Below, piece by piece: positions 34,674 to 44,523 of a stretch of 64,000 bases of DNA. Position numbers and translations under genes: made by a program. This DNA comes from Massilia sp. PDC64 (GTDB taxonomy: Bacteria; Pseudomonadota; Gammaproteobacteria; Burkholderiales; Burkholderiaceae_D): positions 372,001 through 436,000 of the forward strand of contig NZ_FMZS01000006.1 of assembly GCF_900101265.1 (NCBI RefSeq), written 5' to 3'. The notes under the pieces are model-generated. The model was not told the DNA's origin. It made no database searches and saw nothing but the letters and a program-made list of their open reading frames with translations. How positions within the stretch are numbered: position 1 is the stretch's first letter; every line of letters begins with the position of its first letter.

Positions 34674-37517
34674 TCAGAACTGCTCCGCCGTCACGGGGCG
34701 CCCGAACAGGTAACCCTGGAACGCACGGCATCCGTGCATGGCGAGAAAGTCGCGCTGGTCCGCCGTTTCCACGCCTTCCGCGATCACATCCAGTCCCAGC
34801 GTGTGGCCCAGCCCGAGGATCGTGCGCGCGATCGCGGCGTCGTTCGGGTCGGTGAGCACGTCGCGCACGAACGACTGGTCGATTTTCAGCTGGTCGAGCG
34901 GCAGGCGCTTCAGGTACGCGAGCGAGGAATAGCCCGTGCCGAAGTCGTCGAGCGCGAATCCGATCCCTTTTTCCTTGAGCGCGTGCATGGTGTCGATCGT
35001 GTTCTCGATGTTCGCCACCAGCAGGCTCTCGGTCAGCTCGAGCTTGATCCGCCGCGGGTCCGCGCCGGTGCGCTCGATGACCTGCAGGACATGGTCGACG
35101 AAGGCCGGCTGGCGAAACTGGCGCGCGCTCACATTGACCGCCATCGTCAGGTGCGCCGTTTCCGGGCGGTTGTCCCAGGACACGAGCTGGCGGCATGCGG
35201 CTTCCAGCACCCACGCGCCCAGCTGCAAGATCAGCCCGGTCTCTTCGGCAAGCGGAATGAACACGGATGGCGCCACTTGCTGGCTGCTCGGCCGCTCCCA
35301 GCGCAGCAGCGCCTCGGCGCCGACGGTCTGGCCGCTGCTGTCGGTCTGGCGCTGGTAGTTCAGGGTGAATCCATGGGATCGCAGGCTGCGGCGCAGGTCG
35401 GCCTCCAGCTGGACGCGCGCGTTGATCACGGTCTGCATCCGCAGGTCGAAGAACCGGATCGTGTTCCGGCCGGCCGCCTTGGCCTGGTACATCGCGAGGT
35501 CGGCGCGCTTGAGCAGTTCGTCGATGTCCTTCATGTCCTTGTCGAACAGGGCCACGCCGATGCTCGGGCTCGTGTGGTGCAGATGCCCATCCAGCTGGAA
35601 CGGGTCGTTGAATGCCCCGAGCAATTTCTCTGCGATTAGCTCGGCCTGGAGGGCCGCCTTTTCCCGGTCCGGGCTCAGGTTCTCCAGCACGATGACGAAT
35701 TCGTCCCCGCCGTGCCGCGCCACCGTGTCGCTGTCGCGTGCCACCCGTGCTTCGAGCCGCCGCGCGACCTGTTGCAGCAGCTGGTCGCCCTTGTCGTGCC
35801 CCAGCGTATCGTTCAGGGTCTTGAAGTTGTCCAGGTCGATGAAGAGCAGGGCGCCGCCATGGCCGTCGCGCTTGGTCGCCGCGACCGCATGCCGCAGGCG
35901 GTCCAGCAGCAGGCGCCGGTTCGGCAAGCGCGTCAGGGGATCGAAGAAGGCAAGGCTCAGGATCGCGTGCTCGTCGAGCTTGCGCTGCGTGATGTCGATG
36001 TCGATCTCCAGCACCAGTTGCGGCTCGCCATCGTCGCCGCGCACCAGGGTCAGGTGCGATTCGACCATCACCTCGCGTCCATCCTTGCGCCGCTTGGCGA
36101 CTTCGCCGCGCCACTCGCCCTTGGCCAGGAGCTGGCGATACGTGTGTTCCAGGTCCTCGTTGCCGAGCATGAGGAGCTCGCCCTTGGTCTTGCCGATCAC
36201 CTCGGCGGCGGTCCAGCCGAACAGGCGTTCGGCGCCCTGGTTCCAGTAGGTGATCCGCGCATCGATGCCGGACACCAAGATCGAATCGTGGGCCTTGTCC
36301 AGCAACGATGCCTGCAGCCGGTTGCGCGCTTCGGCCTCGCGACGCTCGGCTTCGGCCTGCTTCTCGGCGGTGATGTCGACCATGGCGCCGATCACGTTGA
36401 GCGTCGCGCCTTCGGCATTGCGCATGAACACACCCCGGTCGCGCACGGTTGCGTAAGTGCCGTCCTCGCGCCGGAAGCGGTATTCCGCGCTCCAGGTGTC
36501 CCGCCCTTCATCCATTGCCGCGTACAATCCGCCGACGACGCGCTCGCGCTCCTCCGGCGCGATCCGGGACACCCAGTCCTCGATGCCGTCGCTGAGGGCG
36601 TCCGCGCCGTAGCCGAATACGGACTGCATGCCCTCGTTCCACCAGAGGTGGTCGTTGCGGACATCCCAGTCCCAGATGATGTCGCTGGTCACCTTGGCCA
36701 CTATCCTGAACCGCTCGGTGATTTCGCGTTCCACCTCCTGCAGCCGCTTGCGCTCGGTAATATCGGTGGTATAGGTGGCCAGGCCTTCCTCCGTCGGGAA
36801 GATGCGCACGTCCTTCCATGCCTGCAGCGGGGCGTAGTATTCCTCGAACGCAAGCGGCTCATGGCGCTCCATCGCACGCACGTACTGCGCCCCGAATTGC
36901 GTCCCCACCAGGTCCGGGTACGCATCCCACAATACCTTGCCGAGCAACTCATGGCGCGGCCGCCGCAGCAGGCGCTCGGCGGCCCCGTTCAGATACGTGA
37001 ACCGCCACTGCCTGTCCAGCGTGTAGAACGCATCGGCCATGGCCTCCAGCGTTTCCAGGAGCTTGCGCGACATCGCCTGCAGCTCTTCGGTCGATTGCCG
37101 AATCTCCGTGACGTCGTGCACGGTGCCGGCCAGCACGAGCCTGCCGGACTCGTCGCGGTACGGTACACCCTGCACGCGTACATGGCGTACCGTGCCGTCC
37201 GGCCGGACGATACGGTGTTCGAGCTGGATCGGGCGCGGCTGCTGCCGGTTGTCCCGGATCGCGGTCTCGGCCGCATCCCGGTCGTCCGGATGCACCAGCG
37301 ACAGGAAGGTCTCGGTCCTGCCATCGAAGCTGTTTTTGCCGACCCCCATGATGCGGCAGGTCTCGGGGGACCACACAAGCTTGCCGGGGTCCGGGTGAAA
37401 TTCCCAGGTGCCGACGTGACCGATGCTCTGGACCTCGGCCAGCTGCCATTCGATCAACTGCTGGCGGTTCCGCGCGCCGGGTTGTGCACCGCTTGCTGAT
37501 CCGTTGTCCATCGTCAT
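34674..37517 (-). CDS. PAS-PAS-PAS-PAS-GGDEF-EAL cyclic-di-GMP signalling protein
   Basis: A 947-residue soluble signalling protein. The N-terminal half holds about four PAS/PAC modules (for example [33 protein letters not shown] and [10 protein letters not shown] mark their ends). A GGDEF domain follows with an intact active site, [12 protein letters not shown]. The EAL domain has EALLRW and the metal/catalytic motifs [24 protein letters not shown] and EGVET, so it looks active as a phosphodiesterase. Which activity dominates cannot be told. No transmembrane helix is present. The ATG at 37517 is preceded by GGAGAG; the frame stays open into the tRNA gene, which is not coding. Confidence 0.94.
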   Translation of the reverse strand: MTMDNGSASGAQPGARNRQQLIEWQLAEVQSIGHVGTWEFHPDPGKLVWSPETCRIMGVGKNSFDGRTETFLSLVHPDDRDAAETAIRDNRQQPRPIQLEHRIVRPDGTVRHVRVQGVPYRDESGRLVLAGTVHDVTEIRQSTEELQAMSRKLLETLEAMADAFYTLDRQWRFTYLNGAAERLLRRPRHELLGKVLWDAYPDLVGTQFGAQYVRAMERHEPLAFEEYYAPLQAWKDVRIFPTEEGLATYTTDITERKRLQEVEREITERFRIVAKVTSDIIWDWDVRNDHLWWNEGMQSVFGYGADALSDGIEDWVSRIAPEERERVVGGLYAAMDEGRDTWSAEYRFRREDGTYATVRDRGVFMRNAEGATLNVIGAMVDITAEKQAEAERREAEARNRLQASLLDKAHDSILVSGIDARITYWNQGAERLFGWTAAEVIGKTKGELLMLGNEDLEHTYRQLLAKGEWRGEVAKRRKDGREVMVESHLTLVRGDDGEPQLVLEIDIDITQRKLDEHAILSLAFFDPLTRLPNRRLLLDRLRHAVAATKRDGHGGALLFIDLDNFKTLNDTLGHDKGDQLLQQVARRLEARVARDSDTVARHGGDEFVIVLENLSPDREKAALQAELIAEKLLGAFNDPFQLDGHLHHTSPSIGVALFDKDMKDIDELLKRADLAMYQAKAAGRNTIRFFDLRMQTVINARVQLEADLRRSLRSHGFTLNYQRQTDSSGQTVGAEALLRWERPSSQQVAPSVFIPLAEETGLILQLGAWVLEAACRQLVSWDNRPETAHLTMAVNVSARQFRQPAFVDHVLQVIERTGADPRRIKLELTESLLVANIENTIDTMHALKEKGIGFALDDFGTGYSSLAYLKRLPLDQLKIDQSFVRDVLTDPNDAAIARTILGLGHTLGLDVIAEGVETADQRDFLAMHGCRAFQGYLFGRPVTAEQF

Positions 37518-37585
37518 CCCGTCTCTCCGCGAGCACATCCTGTAAGACGGGAGACGGGGAACTAAGTTCCGACCTCGGAAACGAA

Positions 37586-37612
37586 AACGCCAACCTGCAT
37601 GGGTTGGCGTTT
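37586..37612 (-). terminator. tRNA-Phe terminator (copy 1)
   Basis: On the minus strand AAACGCCAACC and GGTTGGCGTTTTCGTTT form a 10-bp stem with a 6-base loop and a T-rich tail. It sits 14 bases past the tRNA CCA end, so it terminates the tRNA transcript. Confidence 0.85.
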
Positions 37613-37625
37613 GCTTGGATATTCT

Positions 37626-37701
37626 TGGTGGCCCGGGGCGGAATCGAACCACCGACACAAGGATTTTCAATCCTCTGCTCTACCAACTGAGCTACCAGGC
37701 C
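37626..37701 (-). tRNA. tRNA-Phe (GAA)
   Basis: A 76-base tRNA with encoded CCA. The acceptor stem starts GGCCTGG and pairs with CCGGGCC. The D-loop has AGCTCAGTTGGTAGAGC, the anticodon loop reads TTGAAAA with anticodon GAA, and the T-arm has GGTTCGATTCC. An identical copy is at 61202-61277 on the same strand. Confidence 0.97.
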
Positions 37702-37748
37702 AAGGCGGCGCAGTATAGCACGGGTTGCGCAAAATCCCTAATTTTTGT

Positions 37749-38234
37749 TCAGGCGCGGGCTGCCGCCCGTTCCTCGTGCTGGCGGTCGAGGGCCAGGCGC
37801 AGCTCCTTGCGGGCCTTCGCTTCCTCGTAGCGGCGCAGTTCGTCTGGCCCGAACGGGCGCAGCGGCGGCACCGGCACGGGCTGCTTGTCGTCGCCCACGG
37901 CCACCATCGTGAAGAAGCAGCTGTTCACGTGGCGCACCTGCTGGGTACGGATGTTCTCGGCCACGACCTTGATGCCGATTTCCATCGACGTGCGGCCCGT
38001 GTAGTTCACGGCGGCCAGGAACGTCACCAGCTCGCCCACGTGGATGGGCTGGCGGAACGTCACCTGGTCGACGCTCATCGTCACGACATAGGTGCCGGCG
38101 TAGCGGCTGGCGCACGCGTAGGCCACCTGGTCGAGCAGTTTCAGGATGTTCCCGCCGTGCACGTTACCGGAAAAATTCGCGGTATCCGGCGTCATCAGGA
38201 CTGTCATGGTGAGTTGGTGGGCGGGCAGGTTCAT
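37749..38234 (-). CDS. Acyl-CoA thioesterase (hotdog fold, YciA/BACH-like)
   Basis: A 161-residue cytoplasmic thioesterase. The family motif NFSGNVHGGNILKLLDQVAY carries the catalytic Asn/Asp and the HGG turn, followed by VDQVTFRQPIHVGELVTF and a second conserved strand VNYTGRTSMEIGI. It cleaves acyl-CoA to free acid and CoA. The C-terminus is a charged helix (RRYEEAKARKELRLALDRQ). It lies between a tRNA and a chemoreceptor and appears to be transcribed alone. Confidence 0.92.
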   Translation of the reverse strand: MNLPAHQLTMTVLMTPDTANFSGNVHGGNILKLLDQVAYACASRYAGTYVVTMSVDQVTFRQPIHVGELVTFLAAVNYTGRTSMEIGIKVVAENIRTQQVRHVNSCFFTMVAVGDDKQPVPVPPLRPFGPDELRRYEEAKARKELRLALDRQHEERAAARA

Positions 38235-38312
38235 GGCGTCGAGCGTAAAGATGAAGGATAGGGAAGATGTTGCCTGAGAAACCCGGTTGCGGCAACAACC
38301 CCCTGTCGCCCG

Positions 38313-40043
38313 TCAGAATTCTTCCCAGTCCGCATCCACGGTAGCAGGGGTCTTGCGGACGGGCGCGGCGGCTGCCTTCCGTGCCGGTTTCGCTGCCGGC
38401 CGGGCCGCGGGTACGGGCGCGGACCTGGGGGCGGCAGGGCGTGCCGGCGGCAGGGCGGGTTGCGCCGCCGGCGCCGCTTGCGCCTTCACCTGGACGCGGA
38501 ATACTTCCACCAGCCCGGCCAGCGCCTGCGCCTGTTCGTGCATCGCCCGCGTCGCGGCCGCCGACTCCTCGACGAGGGCCGCGTTCTGCTGCGTGACGCC
38601 GTCCATCTGCACGATGGCCTGGTTCACCTGGCCGATGCCGCTGGCCTGTTCGCGGCTGGACGCGACGATCTCGTTCATGATGCCGGTGACGCGGCCGATG
38701 CTGTCGACGATGTCGCGCATCGTCTGTCCGGCCTGGCCCGCGAGGGTCGCGCCGTCGGCCACGCGCTGGGTGGAGGCGTCGATCAGGTCCTTGATCTCCT
38801 TTGCGGCGGCGCCCGAGCGCTGGGCGAGGGCGCGCACTTCGGCGGCGACGACGGCAAAGCCCCGTCCCTGCTCGCCGGCGCGCGCCGCTTCCACGGCGGC
38901 GTTCAGGGCCAGGATATTGGTCTGGAAGGCGATGCCGTCGATGACGGCGATGATGTCGACGATGCGGGCGGACGAGGCGTTGATGGCGCCCATCGTGTCG
39001 ACCAGCTGGCCGACCATCGCGCCGCCCTGCTGTGCCACGCGCGCGGCGTCGTCGGCCATGCGGTTGGCTTCCTCGGCATGGCTCGCGTTCTGGCCGACCG
39101 CCTGCGTCAGTTCCTCCATCGACGACGCCGTCTCTTCCAGCGCCTGCGCCTGGCTTTCCGTGCGCCGCGACAGGTCTTGCGCCTCGCCGGCCATCGTCGT
39201 GGCGGCGGCGACGATCGTGCCCGTGCCCGCGCGCACGTCGGCGACGATGCCCGCCAGGCTCGCGCGCATGCGTTCGAGGGCGGCCATCAGGCTGTCCTTG
39301 TCGTTTGGGACGACCGGCACGGCCACGCACAGGTTGCCGCCCGCGATCTCGGCCGCCACCTGCGCCGCAGCCGCCGGCTCGCCGCCCAGGCGCCGGAACA
39401 GGACGCGCGCGCACAGCGTGCCGGCGCCGATGCTGAAGACGAGCGTGGCGAGGCACAGCGTGGTCAGGACCTGGCTGCTGCGATCCGCGGCCGCGAGCAC
39501 GGTGGCGACGCGCGCGTCGATCTCCTTCTGCTGCAGGTCCAGCAGCGCCTTGACCTGGCCGAGGTAGGCGGTCACGGCGGGCACGAATTCGTCGTCGAAG
39601 AACTTGCGCGCTTCGGCGTCGTTGCCGCCTTTTTTGAGGGCCATGACGCGGTCGCGCGTGACGATGTAGCGCTGGCGCGCCGTGCCGATCCGTTCGAACA
39701 CGGCGCGTTCTTCCGGCGTGTCGAGCAGCTCGCCGACCTGCTTCTGCAACGCGGTGGTGCGTGTCGTCGAGTCCTGCGTTTCGGCGGCGTAGTAGGTGGC
39801 GAGCTCCGGGTCGGCGGAGCGGGCGATGGCGCCGGTACGCTTGGCGGCGACCGACGTGTTCAGCAGCCAGCCGGAAATCAGCCGTTCCTTCACGAGCGGA
39901 CGCTGCGTGAGGGCCTGGGTGTCGTCCGACAGGACTTGCAGGCGCCAGATGGCGATGGCCGTCGCGAGGAACGACAGCACGATGACGACGGCGAACGCGA
40001 ACCTGAGCTGGTTGCGCACGCTGATGGTGGCGAAGGGTTTCAT
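38313..40043 (-). CDS. Methyl-accepting chemotaxis protein
   Basis: A 576-residue receptor. Transmembrane helices are at ~12-33 and ~192-212. Between them is a four-helix-bundle type periplasmic sensor (~34-190). A HAMP-like region has [20 protein letters not shown]. The signalling hairpin tip contains [20 protein letters not shown], the universal MCP core, followed by [18 protein letters not shown]. An Ala/Pro-rich linker (~515-570) ends in DWEEF at the very C-terminus, a CheR/CheB docking-type pentapeptide (compare NWETF of Tsr), so it is likely a high-abundance-type receptor. Ligand unknown. No other chemotaxis genes are in the window. Confidence 0.95.
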   Translation of the reverse strand: MKPFATISVRNQLRFAFAVVIVLSFLATAIAIWRLQVLSDDTQALTQRPLVKERLISGWLLNTSVAAKRTGAIARSADPELATYYAAETQDSTTRTTALQKQVGELLDTPEERAVFERIGTARQRYIVTRDRVMALKKGGNDAEARKFFDDEFVPAVTAYLGQVKALLDLQQKEIDARVATVLAAADRSSQVLTTLCLATLVFSIGAGTLCARVLFRRLGGEPAAAAQVAAEIAGGNLCVAVPVVPNDKDSLMAALERMRASLAGIVADVRAGTGTIVAAATTMAGEAQDLSRRTESQAQALEETASSMEELTQAVGQNASHAEEANRMADDAARVAQQGGAMVGQLVDTMGAINASSARIVDIIAVIDGIAFQTNILALNAAVEAARAGEQGRGFAVVAAEVRALAQRSGAAAKEIKDLIDASTQRVADGATLAGQAGQTMRDIVDSIGRVTGIMNEIVASSREQASGIGQVNQAIVQMDGVTQQNAALVEESAAATRAMHEQAQALAGLVEVFRVQVKAQAAPAAQPALPPARPAAPRSAPVPAARPAAKPARKAAAAPVRKTPATVDADWEEF

Positions 40044-40180
40044 GGGGCTCCTTGGTTTTTCCGGGCAACAAGAGCCAATGAAAATCGCAACGGGGCCGGT
40101 TCGCCTTGAGGCGACTCAGGAGAGTGCCGGATAGATGGCATGCCCATCCGGCGCGGGTGAAATTCCCTTAGGATGCCGGC

Positions 40181-40882
40181 ATGGCTATCCTTCTTGTCCC
40201 CGGCTTCATGGCCGACGAAACCCTGTGGGACGACATGCTGCCGGCGCTGGCGCGCTTCGGTCCCGTCGTCCATGCCGACCTGCGCCACGACACGTCGGTC
40301 GAGGCGATGGCGCGCCGCGTCCTCGCGACGGCGCCGCCGACCTTCCTGCTCGTGGGTTTTTCGATGGGTGGGTACGTCGCGCGCGCGATCGCGCGCCAGG
40401 CGCCGGATCGCGTGCGTGCGCTCGTGCTGATCTCGACCTCCACCCGCGGCGACACGGCCGCGCTGCAGAAGCGCAAGGGCGCGATCGGCCACGCGGCCCC
40501 GTCCATCGCCTTCAGCGGCCTCAGTCGCACGGCCGTCGCGACGTCGCTGCACCCGAAGCAGCGCGACAACGACGCGCTGATCGAGCGGATCCGCGCGATG
40601 GGCATGCGCCTCGGCGGCGACGTGTTCCGGCGCCAGTCGTTACTGGACCGGCCGGGCGACCTCGAACGCTCAGCCGAGATCCGCTGCCCGACGCTCGTCG
40701 TGGCGGCCGCGGACGACCAGCTGCGCAGCCTGGCGGAAGCGCAGGAGATGACGGCCGCCATCCCCGGCGCTTCGCTCGTGGTCATCGAGGACACGGGCCA
40801 CATGATCCCGATCGAGGCACCGCAGCGCCTGCTCGACGCGATCGTGCCGTGGCTCGCGGCGCAGGCGCAGGCGCAGGACTGA
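40181..40882 (+). CDS. Alpha/beta hydrolase
   Basis: A 233-residue cytoplasmic hydrolase. The nucleophile elbow is GFSMGG (Ser about residue 65), preceded by the oxyanion region LLVPGFMADETLWDDM. The acid is in AAADDQLRS and the catalytic His in EDTGHMIPIEAP. It lacks a signal peptide. Homologues act as esterases or C-C hydrolases; the substrate is not apparent. It converges on the catalase gene with only 3 bases between the stops. Confidence 0.88.
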   Translation: MAILLVPGFMADETLWDDMLPALARFGPVVHADLRHDTSVEAMARRVLATAPPTFLLVGFSMGGYVARAIARQAPDRVRALVLISTSTRGDTAALQKRKGAIGHAAPSIAFSGLSRTAVATSLHPKQRDNDALIERIRAMGMRLGGDVFRRQSLLDRPGDLERSAEIRCPTLVVAAADDQLRSLAEAQEMTAAIPGASLVVIEDTGHMIPIEAPQRLLDAIVPWLAAQAQAQD

Positions 40883-40885
40883 CGC

Positions 40886-42340
40886 TTACGCCTTGTCCTG
40901 CAAGCGGCGGATCGCCTCCGCCACACCCTGGCCGTACGCGGTATCCGCTTTCAGGAAATGCCCGATCTGGCGATCCTGGGTGGCGGCATCCGCGCCGGAC
41001 AGCGAACCGGCGATGTTGTCGATCAGGTTGCGCTTGCCCTCGTCCGTGAGCAACCGGAACAGATTGCCCGCCTGCGTGAAGTGGTCGTCGGTGGCGCGGG
41101 TGTCGTAGCGGCCCGCGTGGCCTTCCACCGGCCAGCCGGCGTCGCCGTGGCCGAAGCCGCCGACGGCCGGGACGTCCGCGTGCACCGGGTCATAGTTCGG
41201 CGCCGCGCCGCCGTTGGCGATGGCCATCGCGCCGTCGCGCTGCTGGTTGTGGAACGGGCAGCGCGGGCGGTTCACCGGCAGGTGCTGGTGGTTCGTGCCG
41301 ACGCGGTACAGCTGGGCGTCGTGGTAGGCGAACAGGCGCGCCTGCAGCATCTTGTCCGGGCTGTAGCCCATGCCCGGCACGATGTTCGACGGCGACAGGG
41401 CGGCCTGCTCGACGTCGGCGTGGTAGTTGTCCGGGTTGCGGTTCAGTTCCAGGATGCCGACCGGGATACGCGGGAACTCGCCCTGCGGCCACACCTTGGT
41501 CAGATCGAACGCATCCCAGCCCGTCTTCGCTTCCCACGCGGCGCGCTGGGCGTCGTCCATCACCTGGATCTCCACGCTCCAGCGCGGGTAGTCGCCTTTT
41601 GCGATGGCGGTGAACAGGTCGCGCTGGGCGTAGTCCGGGTCGACGCCGGCCAGTCGCTGGGCTTCCGCTGCCGTCAGGTTTTTAATGCCCTGCAGGGTCT
41701 TGAAATGCCACTTGACCCACACGCGTTCGCCCGCGTCGTTGATCAGGCTGTAGGTGTGGCTGCCGAAGCCGTCCATGTGGCGGTAGCCGTCCGGCGTGCC
41801 GCGGTCCGAGAACAGGATCGTCACCTGGTGCAGGCTTTCCGGCGTTTTGCTCCAGAAGTCCCACACGTTCTGCGCGGATTTCAGGTTTGTCTGCGGGTCG
41901 CGTTTCTGCGTGTGGATGAAGTCTGGGAACTTGATGCCGTCCTTCAGGAAGAACGTCGGGGTGTTGTTGCCCACCAGGTCCCAGTTGCCTTCCTCGGTGT
42001 AGAAGCGCACGGCGAAACCGCGCGGATCGCGTTCCGTGTCGGCCGAACCCTTTTCGCCGCCGACGGTCGAGAAGCGCAGGAACGTATCCGTCTGCTTGCC
42101 CACGGCCGCGAACAGTTTCGCCTTCGTGTACTTGCTGATGTCGTGGGTGACGGTGAAGGTGCCGTACGCGCCCGAACCCTTCGCGTGCACGACGCGCTCG
42201 GGAATGCGCTCGCGGTTGAAGTGCTGCAGTTTTTCGATCAGGTGGAAGTCTTGCAGCAGCACGGGGCCGCGCGGACCGGCCGTGATCGAATTCTGGTTGT
42301 CGGTGACGGGAATGCCGGAGGCGGTGGTCAGTTGGGTCAT
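40886..42340 (-). CDS. katA: Catalase (small-subunit, clade 3 type)
   Basis: A 484-residue monofunctional haem catalase. The catalytic His lies in PERVVHAKGSGAYG and the Asn in DLVGNNTPTFF. The proximal haem Tyr is in ARLFAYHDAQLYRVG. The length is typical of small-subunit enzymes that bind NADPH. It splits hydrogen peroxide in the cytoplasm. An OxyR-like half-site (ATAG-N7-CTAT) lies 42-56 bases upstream, and an inverted repeat spans 42360-42387. The Ohr/OhrR peroxide module follows upstream on the same strand but with its own promoter. Confidence 0.96.
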   Translation of the reverse strand: MTQLTTASGIPVTDNQNSITAGPRGPVLLQDFHLIEKLQHFNRERIPERVVHAKGSGAYGTFTVTHDISKYTKAKLFAAVGKQTDTFLRFSTVGGEKGSADTERDPRGFAVRFYTEEGNWDLVGNNTPTFFLKDGIKFPDFIHTQKRDPQTNLKSAQNVWDFWSKTPESLHQVTILFSDRGTPDGYRHMDGFGSHTYSLINDAGERVWVKWHFKTLQGIKNLTAAEAQRLAGVDPDYAQRDLFTAIAKGDYPRWSVEIQVMDDAQRAAWEAKTGWDAFDLTKVWPQGEFPRIPVGILELNRNPDNYHADVEQAALSPSNIVPGMGYSPDKMLQARLFAYHDAQLYRVGTNHQHLPVNRPRCPFHNQQRDGAMAIANGGAAPNYDPVHADVPAVGGFGHGDAGWPVEGHAGRYDTRATDDHFTQAGNLFRLLTDEGKRNLIDNIAGSLSGADAATQDRQIGHFLKADTAYGQGVAEAIRRLQDKA

Positions 42341-42381
42341 GGCGGCTCTTTCATGGTTAAGCTATCGCTGATTATTCATTG

Positions 42382-42396
42382 ATAGCTGTGATCTAT
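42382..42396 (-). promoter_or_regulatory. OxyR-like binding half-site upstream of catalase
   Basis: ATAG-N7-CTAT, the OxyR dimer half-site, is present exactly once 42 bases above the catalase ATG. The second half-site expected 7 bases away is poorly matched. Regulation by OxyR is usual for catalases of this group. Confidence 0.4.
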
Positions 42397-42507
42397 TCAT
42401 AACCATGGTAGAGCGTGTAGGGCATTCGTGCAAACTATCCGTTTATATGGATCTAATAGATAAAATTAATTAACTAAAAGAATCCTCGTAGCAGCGGACT
42501 ATTGCTC

Positions 42508-42570
42508 AAACACCGGGGTCAGACCCCAAATTTTGGAAATTGCCCAAAACTGGGGTCTGACCCCGGTTTG
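42508..42570. repeat. Large nested inverted repeat
   Basis: Perfect 15-base arms, CCGGGGTCAGACCCC (42513-42527) and GGGGTCTGACCCCGG (42552-42566), extend outward to CAAAC/GTTTG and inward to TTTTGG/CCAAAA with small gaps. Each arm is itself palindromic (GGGGTC-A-GACCCC). It begins 3 bases after the ohr stop, so it can end that transcript. The form is that of a dispersed REP-like element. Confidence 0.8.
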
Positions 42571-42572
42571 AC

Positions 42573-43001
42573 TTAGATCAGGCTCAGCTTGACGTCGATA
42601 TTGCCGCGGGTCGCGTTCGAGTACGGGCACACGATGTGGGCCGCGTCGACCAGGTCCTGCGCCACGGCGCGGTCCAGGCCCGGCAGGCTCACGGCCAGTT
42701 CCACGGCCAGGCCGAAACCGTTCGGGATCGGGCCGATCGAGACGCTGGCGTCGATCGAGGCGTCGGCCGGGACGGCCACTTTCTTCTGGGCGGCGACGAA
42801 CTTGATGGCGCCCATGAAGCAGGCCGAGTAGCCGGCGGCGAACAGTTGTTCCGGGTTGGTGGCGTCGCCCTTGCCGCCCATTTCCTTCGGCGGTGCCAGG
42901 CGGACGTCCAGCAGGCCGTCGTCGGTGCGGGAGGTGCCTTCGCGGCCGCCGGTGGTGTGGGCTTTGGCGGTGTACAGGACTTTATCGAGTTTGGTGGTCA
43001 T
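42573..43001 (-). CDS. ohr: Organic hydroperoxide resistance protein
   Basis: A 142-residue OsmC-fold peroxidase. The two redox cysteines are visible in FAAGYSACFMGA (about Cys61) and HIVCPYSNATRGN (about Cys125). Arg19-like TTGGREG near the N-terminus is also conserved in Ohr. It reduces organic and fatty-acid hydroperoxides using lipoyl-protein electrons. It lies 49 bases downstream of ohrR. A second, divergent copy is at 52335-52751 (same motifs, about two-thirds similar by eye). Confidence 0.95.
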   Translation of the reverse strand: MTTKLDKVLYTAKAHTTGGREGTSRTDDGLLDVRLAPPKEMGGKGDATNPEQLFAAGYSACFMGAIKFVAAQKKVAVPADASIDASVSIGPIPNGFGLAVELAVSLPGLDRAVAQDLVDAAHIVCPYSNATRGNIDVKLSLI

Positions 43002-43050
43002 GGCATTGCCCTTTCAGTGGTTGAGTTCGTACTGCACGTAAATCGAATCT

Positions 43051-43500
43051 TCAAATTGCGCCGGCGAGCCTGTCGCGCATCGTCCTGATCTCGCCGACGA
43101 GTCTTACAACTTCCTGCACGTCGCAACCGGTGGCGCCCAGGATGCATGCCGGGATGCCGGCCGCCTTGTCCTTTAGCGCACGCGCTTCGGCCGTCAGCCG
43201 GATCACCACGCGCCGCTCGTCCTGCGGATCGCGGGAGCGGTCGACCAGGCCTTGCGCCTCCAGGCGCTTGAGCAGCGGGGTCAACGTCCCGGAATCGAGG
43301 TACAGGCGCTCGCCGATGTCCGACACGCTCAGGCCGTCGCGCTCCCACAGCACCAGCAGCACGAGGTACTGCGGATACGTCACGCCCAGCTTGTCCAGGT
43401 GCGGCTTGTACACTTTCGTCATCGCCAGCGATGCCGAGTGGAGTGCGAAGCACAACTGGTTGTCGAGCAGGAGCGCTGCGTTTGCGTCGTTCGTTTCCAT
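43051..43500 (-). CDS. ohrR: MarR-family organic peroxide sensor
   Basis: A 149-residue winged-helix repressor. The peroxide-sensing Cys17 is in LDNQLCFALHSAS, matching OhrR. Two further cysteines, Cys119 and Cys126 (PACILGATGC), suggest a 2-Cys OhrR of the Xanthomonas type, in which a disulfide forms with the sensing Cys. The recognition region is SVSDIGERLYLDSGTLTPLLKRLE, with the wing at DPQDERRVVI. The start at 43500 was chosen to match the family N-terminus. A perfect palindrome 17 bases upstream is the probable operator, so it autoregulates and also controls the ohr gene that follows. Confidence 0.95.
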   Translation of the reverse strand: METNDANAALLLDNQLCFALHSASLAMTKVYKPHLDKLGVTYPQYLVLLVLWERDGLSVSDIGERLYLDSGTLTPLLKRLEAQGLVDRSRDPQDERRVVIRLTAEARALKDKAAGIPACILGATGCDVQEVVRLVGEIRTMRDRLAGAI

Positions 43501-43516
43501 GGGTCGAACTATAGCG

Positions 43517-43531
43517 CGCAATTCAATTGCG
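43517..43531. promoter_or_regulatory. OhrR-type operator
   Basis: The perfect palindrome CGCAATT-C-AATTGCG lies 17-31 bases above the ohrR ATG. The AATT core with flanking pairing resembles known OhrR boxes. A lone half (AATTGCG) also occurs at 43054-43060, near the ohrR stop, ahead of ohr. Confidence 0.7.
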
Positions 43532-43575
43532 TGCAATATGTTTGTTTTTATGAACGCCATAGCCTGGATTAATGA

Positions 43576-44415
43576 TCAACGCGGGGTGCCGAAGACCTGC
43601 GTCCAGTAGGCCGTGCGGTTGCGGTTCTGCGGATTGATCGCGTACGCCGCGCCCATCTCCGTGAAGGTCGGATTCATGATGTTGGCGCAGTGGCCGGGGC
43701 TGTCCAGCCAGGACGCCACCGCTTCCTCGGGCGTGCGCTGGCCCGACGCGATGTTTTCCCCGACGCGCGCCCAGCGGTAGCCGGCCTGCGTGGCCCGGTC
43801 GGCCGGGACGCTGCCATCCGGCTGCTTGTGGTTGAAGTAGTGCTTCTGCGCCATGTCTGTGCTGTGCACGAGGGCGGCCTGGCCCAGCAGCGGGTTCCAC
43901 GCCAGCGGACCGGCCGGACCGAACGCCTGCGTCCCGCACGTGCGCGGCTGCGCGCGCGCCGCGTTCACGAGCACGAGGATGTCCCGGCCCGCATCCGGCC
44001 AGTCCGGCAGCGGCGGAATGACGACGGGCCGCGCCAGCACGACCTGCCAGTCGTTGCCGACGTGTGCCGTGCCGATGGCGGCAAATTCCGCGGCGCGCAG
44101 GGTGCGGCAGTATTTTTGGCCGATGACCTCCATCGCCGCGCGGGCGTCCGGCGGCCCCGTGACCGTGATCGCCTCGGCATGCGCGGCTTCGTAGCCGGCG
44201 CGCTGCAGGGCGGATTCGAGGAAGGTGCCGGGACCGATGCGGATGCGGGACAGCGCCGGCTCGACGGTAAGTAGCCCGGCCGGCGCGGCGGGTGCGCCCT
44301 CGCAGGTGCCGGGCGCGGCGCGGTACGCGTTGATCAGATTGGCGAGTTCGTCCGCGCGTGCGGGCAAGGTGGTCAGCGCGACCGCGAACGGAAGAAAACG
44401 GAAGAGGGGATGCAT
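43576..44415 (-). CDS. Secreted CAP/SCP-domain protein
   Basis: A 279-residue exported protein (signal peptide to about residue 20, TLPARADE). The CAP domain occupies ~145-279: LVLVNAARAQPRTCG, LVHSTDMAQKHYFNH, GENIASGQRTPEEAVASWLDSPGHC and MGAAYAINPQNR carry the two His and two Glu of the CAP cavity. The first half (~30-130) is an extra, less conserved region that begins with NLINAYRAAPGTCEG, a faint copy of the CAP opening, so the protein may hold a degenerate and an intact CAP unit. Function is unknown. It diverges from the M13 peptidase. Confidence 0.85.
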   Translation of the reverse strand: MHPLFRFLPFAVALTTLPARADELANLINAYRAAPGTCEGAPAAPAGLLTVEPALSRIRIGPGTFLESALQRAGYEAAHAEAITVTGPPDARAAMEVIGQKYCRTLRAAEFAAIGTAHVGNDWQVVLARPVVIPPLPDWPDAGRDILVLVNAARAQPRTCGTQAFGPAGPLAWNPLLGQAALVHSTDMAQKHYFNHKQPDGSVPADRATQAGYRWARVGENIASGQRTPEEAVASWLDSPGHCANIMNPTFTEMGAAYAINPQNRNRTAYWTQVFGTPR

Positions 44416-44523
44416 GGCCTCCACCAGATGGGGACGCCGGGACAAAAATCCAGCCGGTCTGCGCGCTTGGCATCCGGCAATGGTTCCTTTAGCATCGCAA
44501 GCCTACCCAACCGTGGAGACACC

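Noticed and set aside
37626..37686. Protein-like open frames through the tRNA-Phe genes
   Set aside because: The reading frames contain the tRNA itself (translation of the GGTTCGATTCC region), so they are artefacts; the same happens at 61202-61277.
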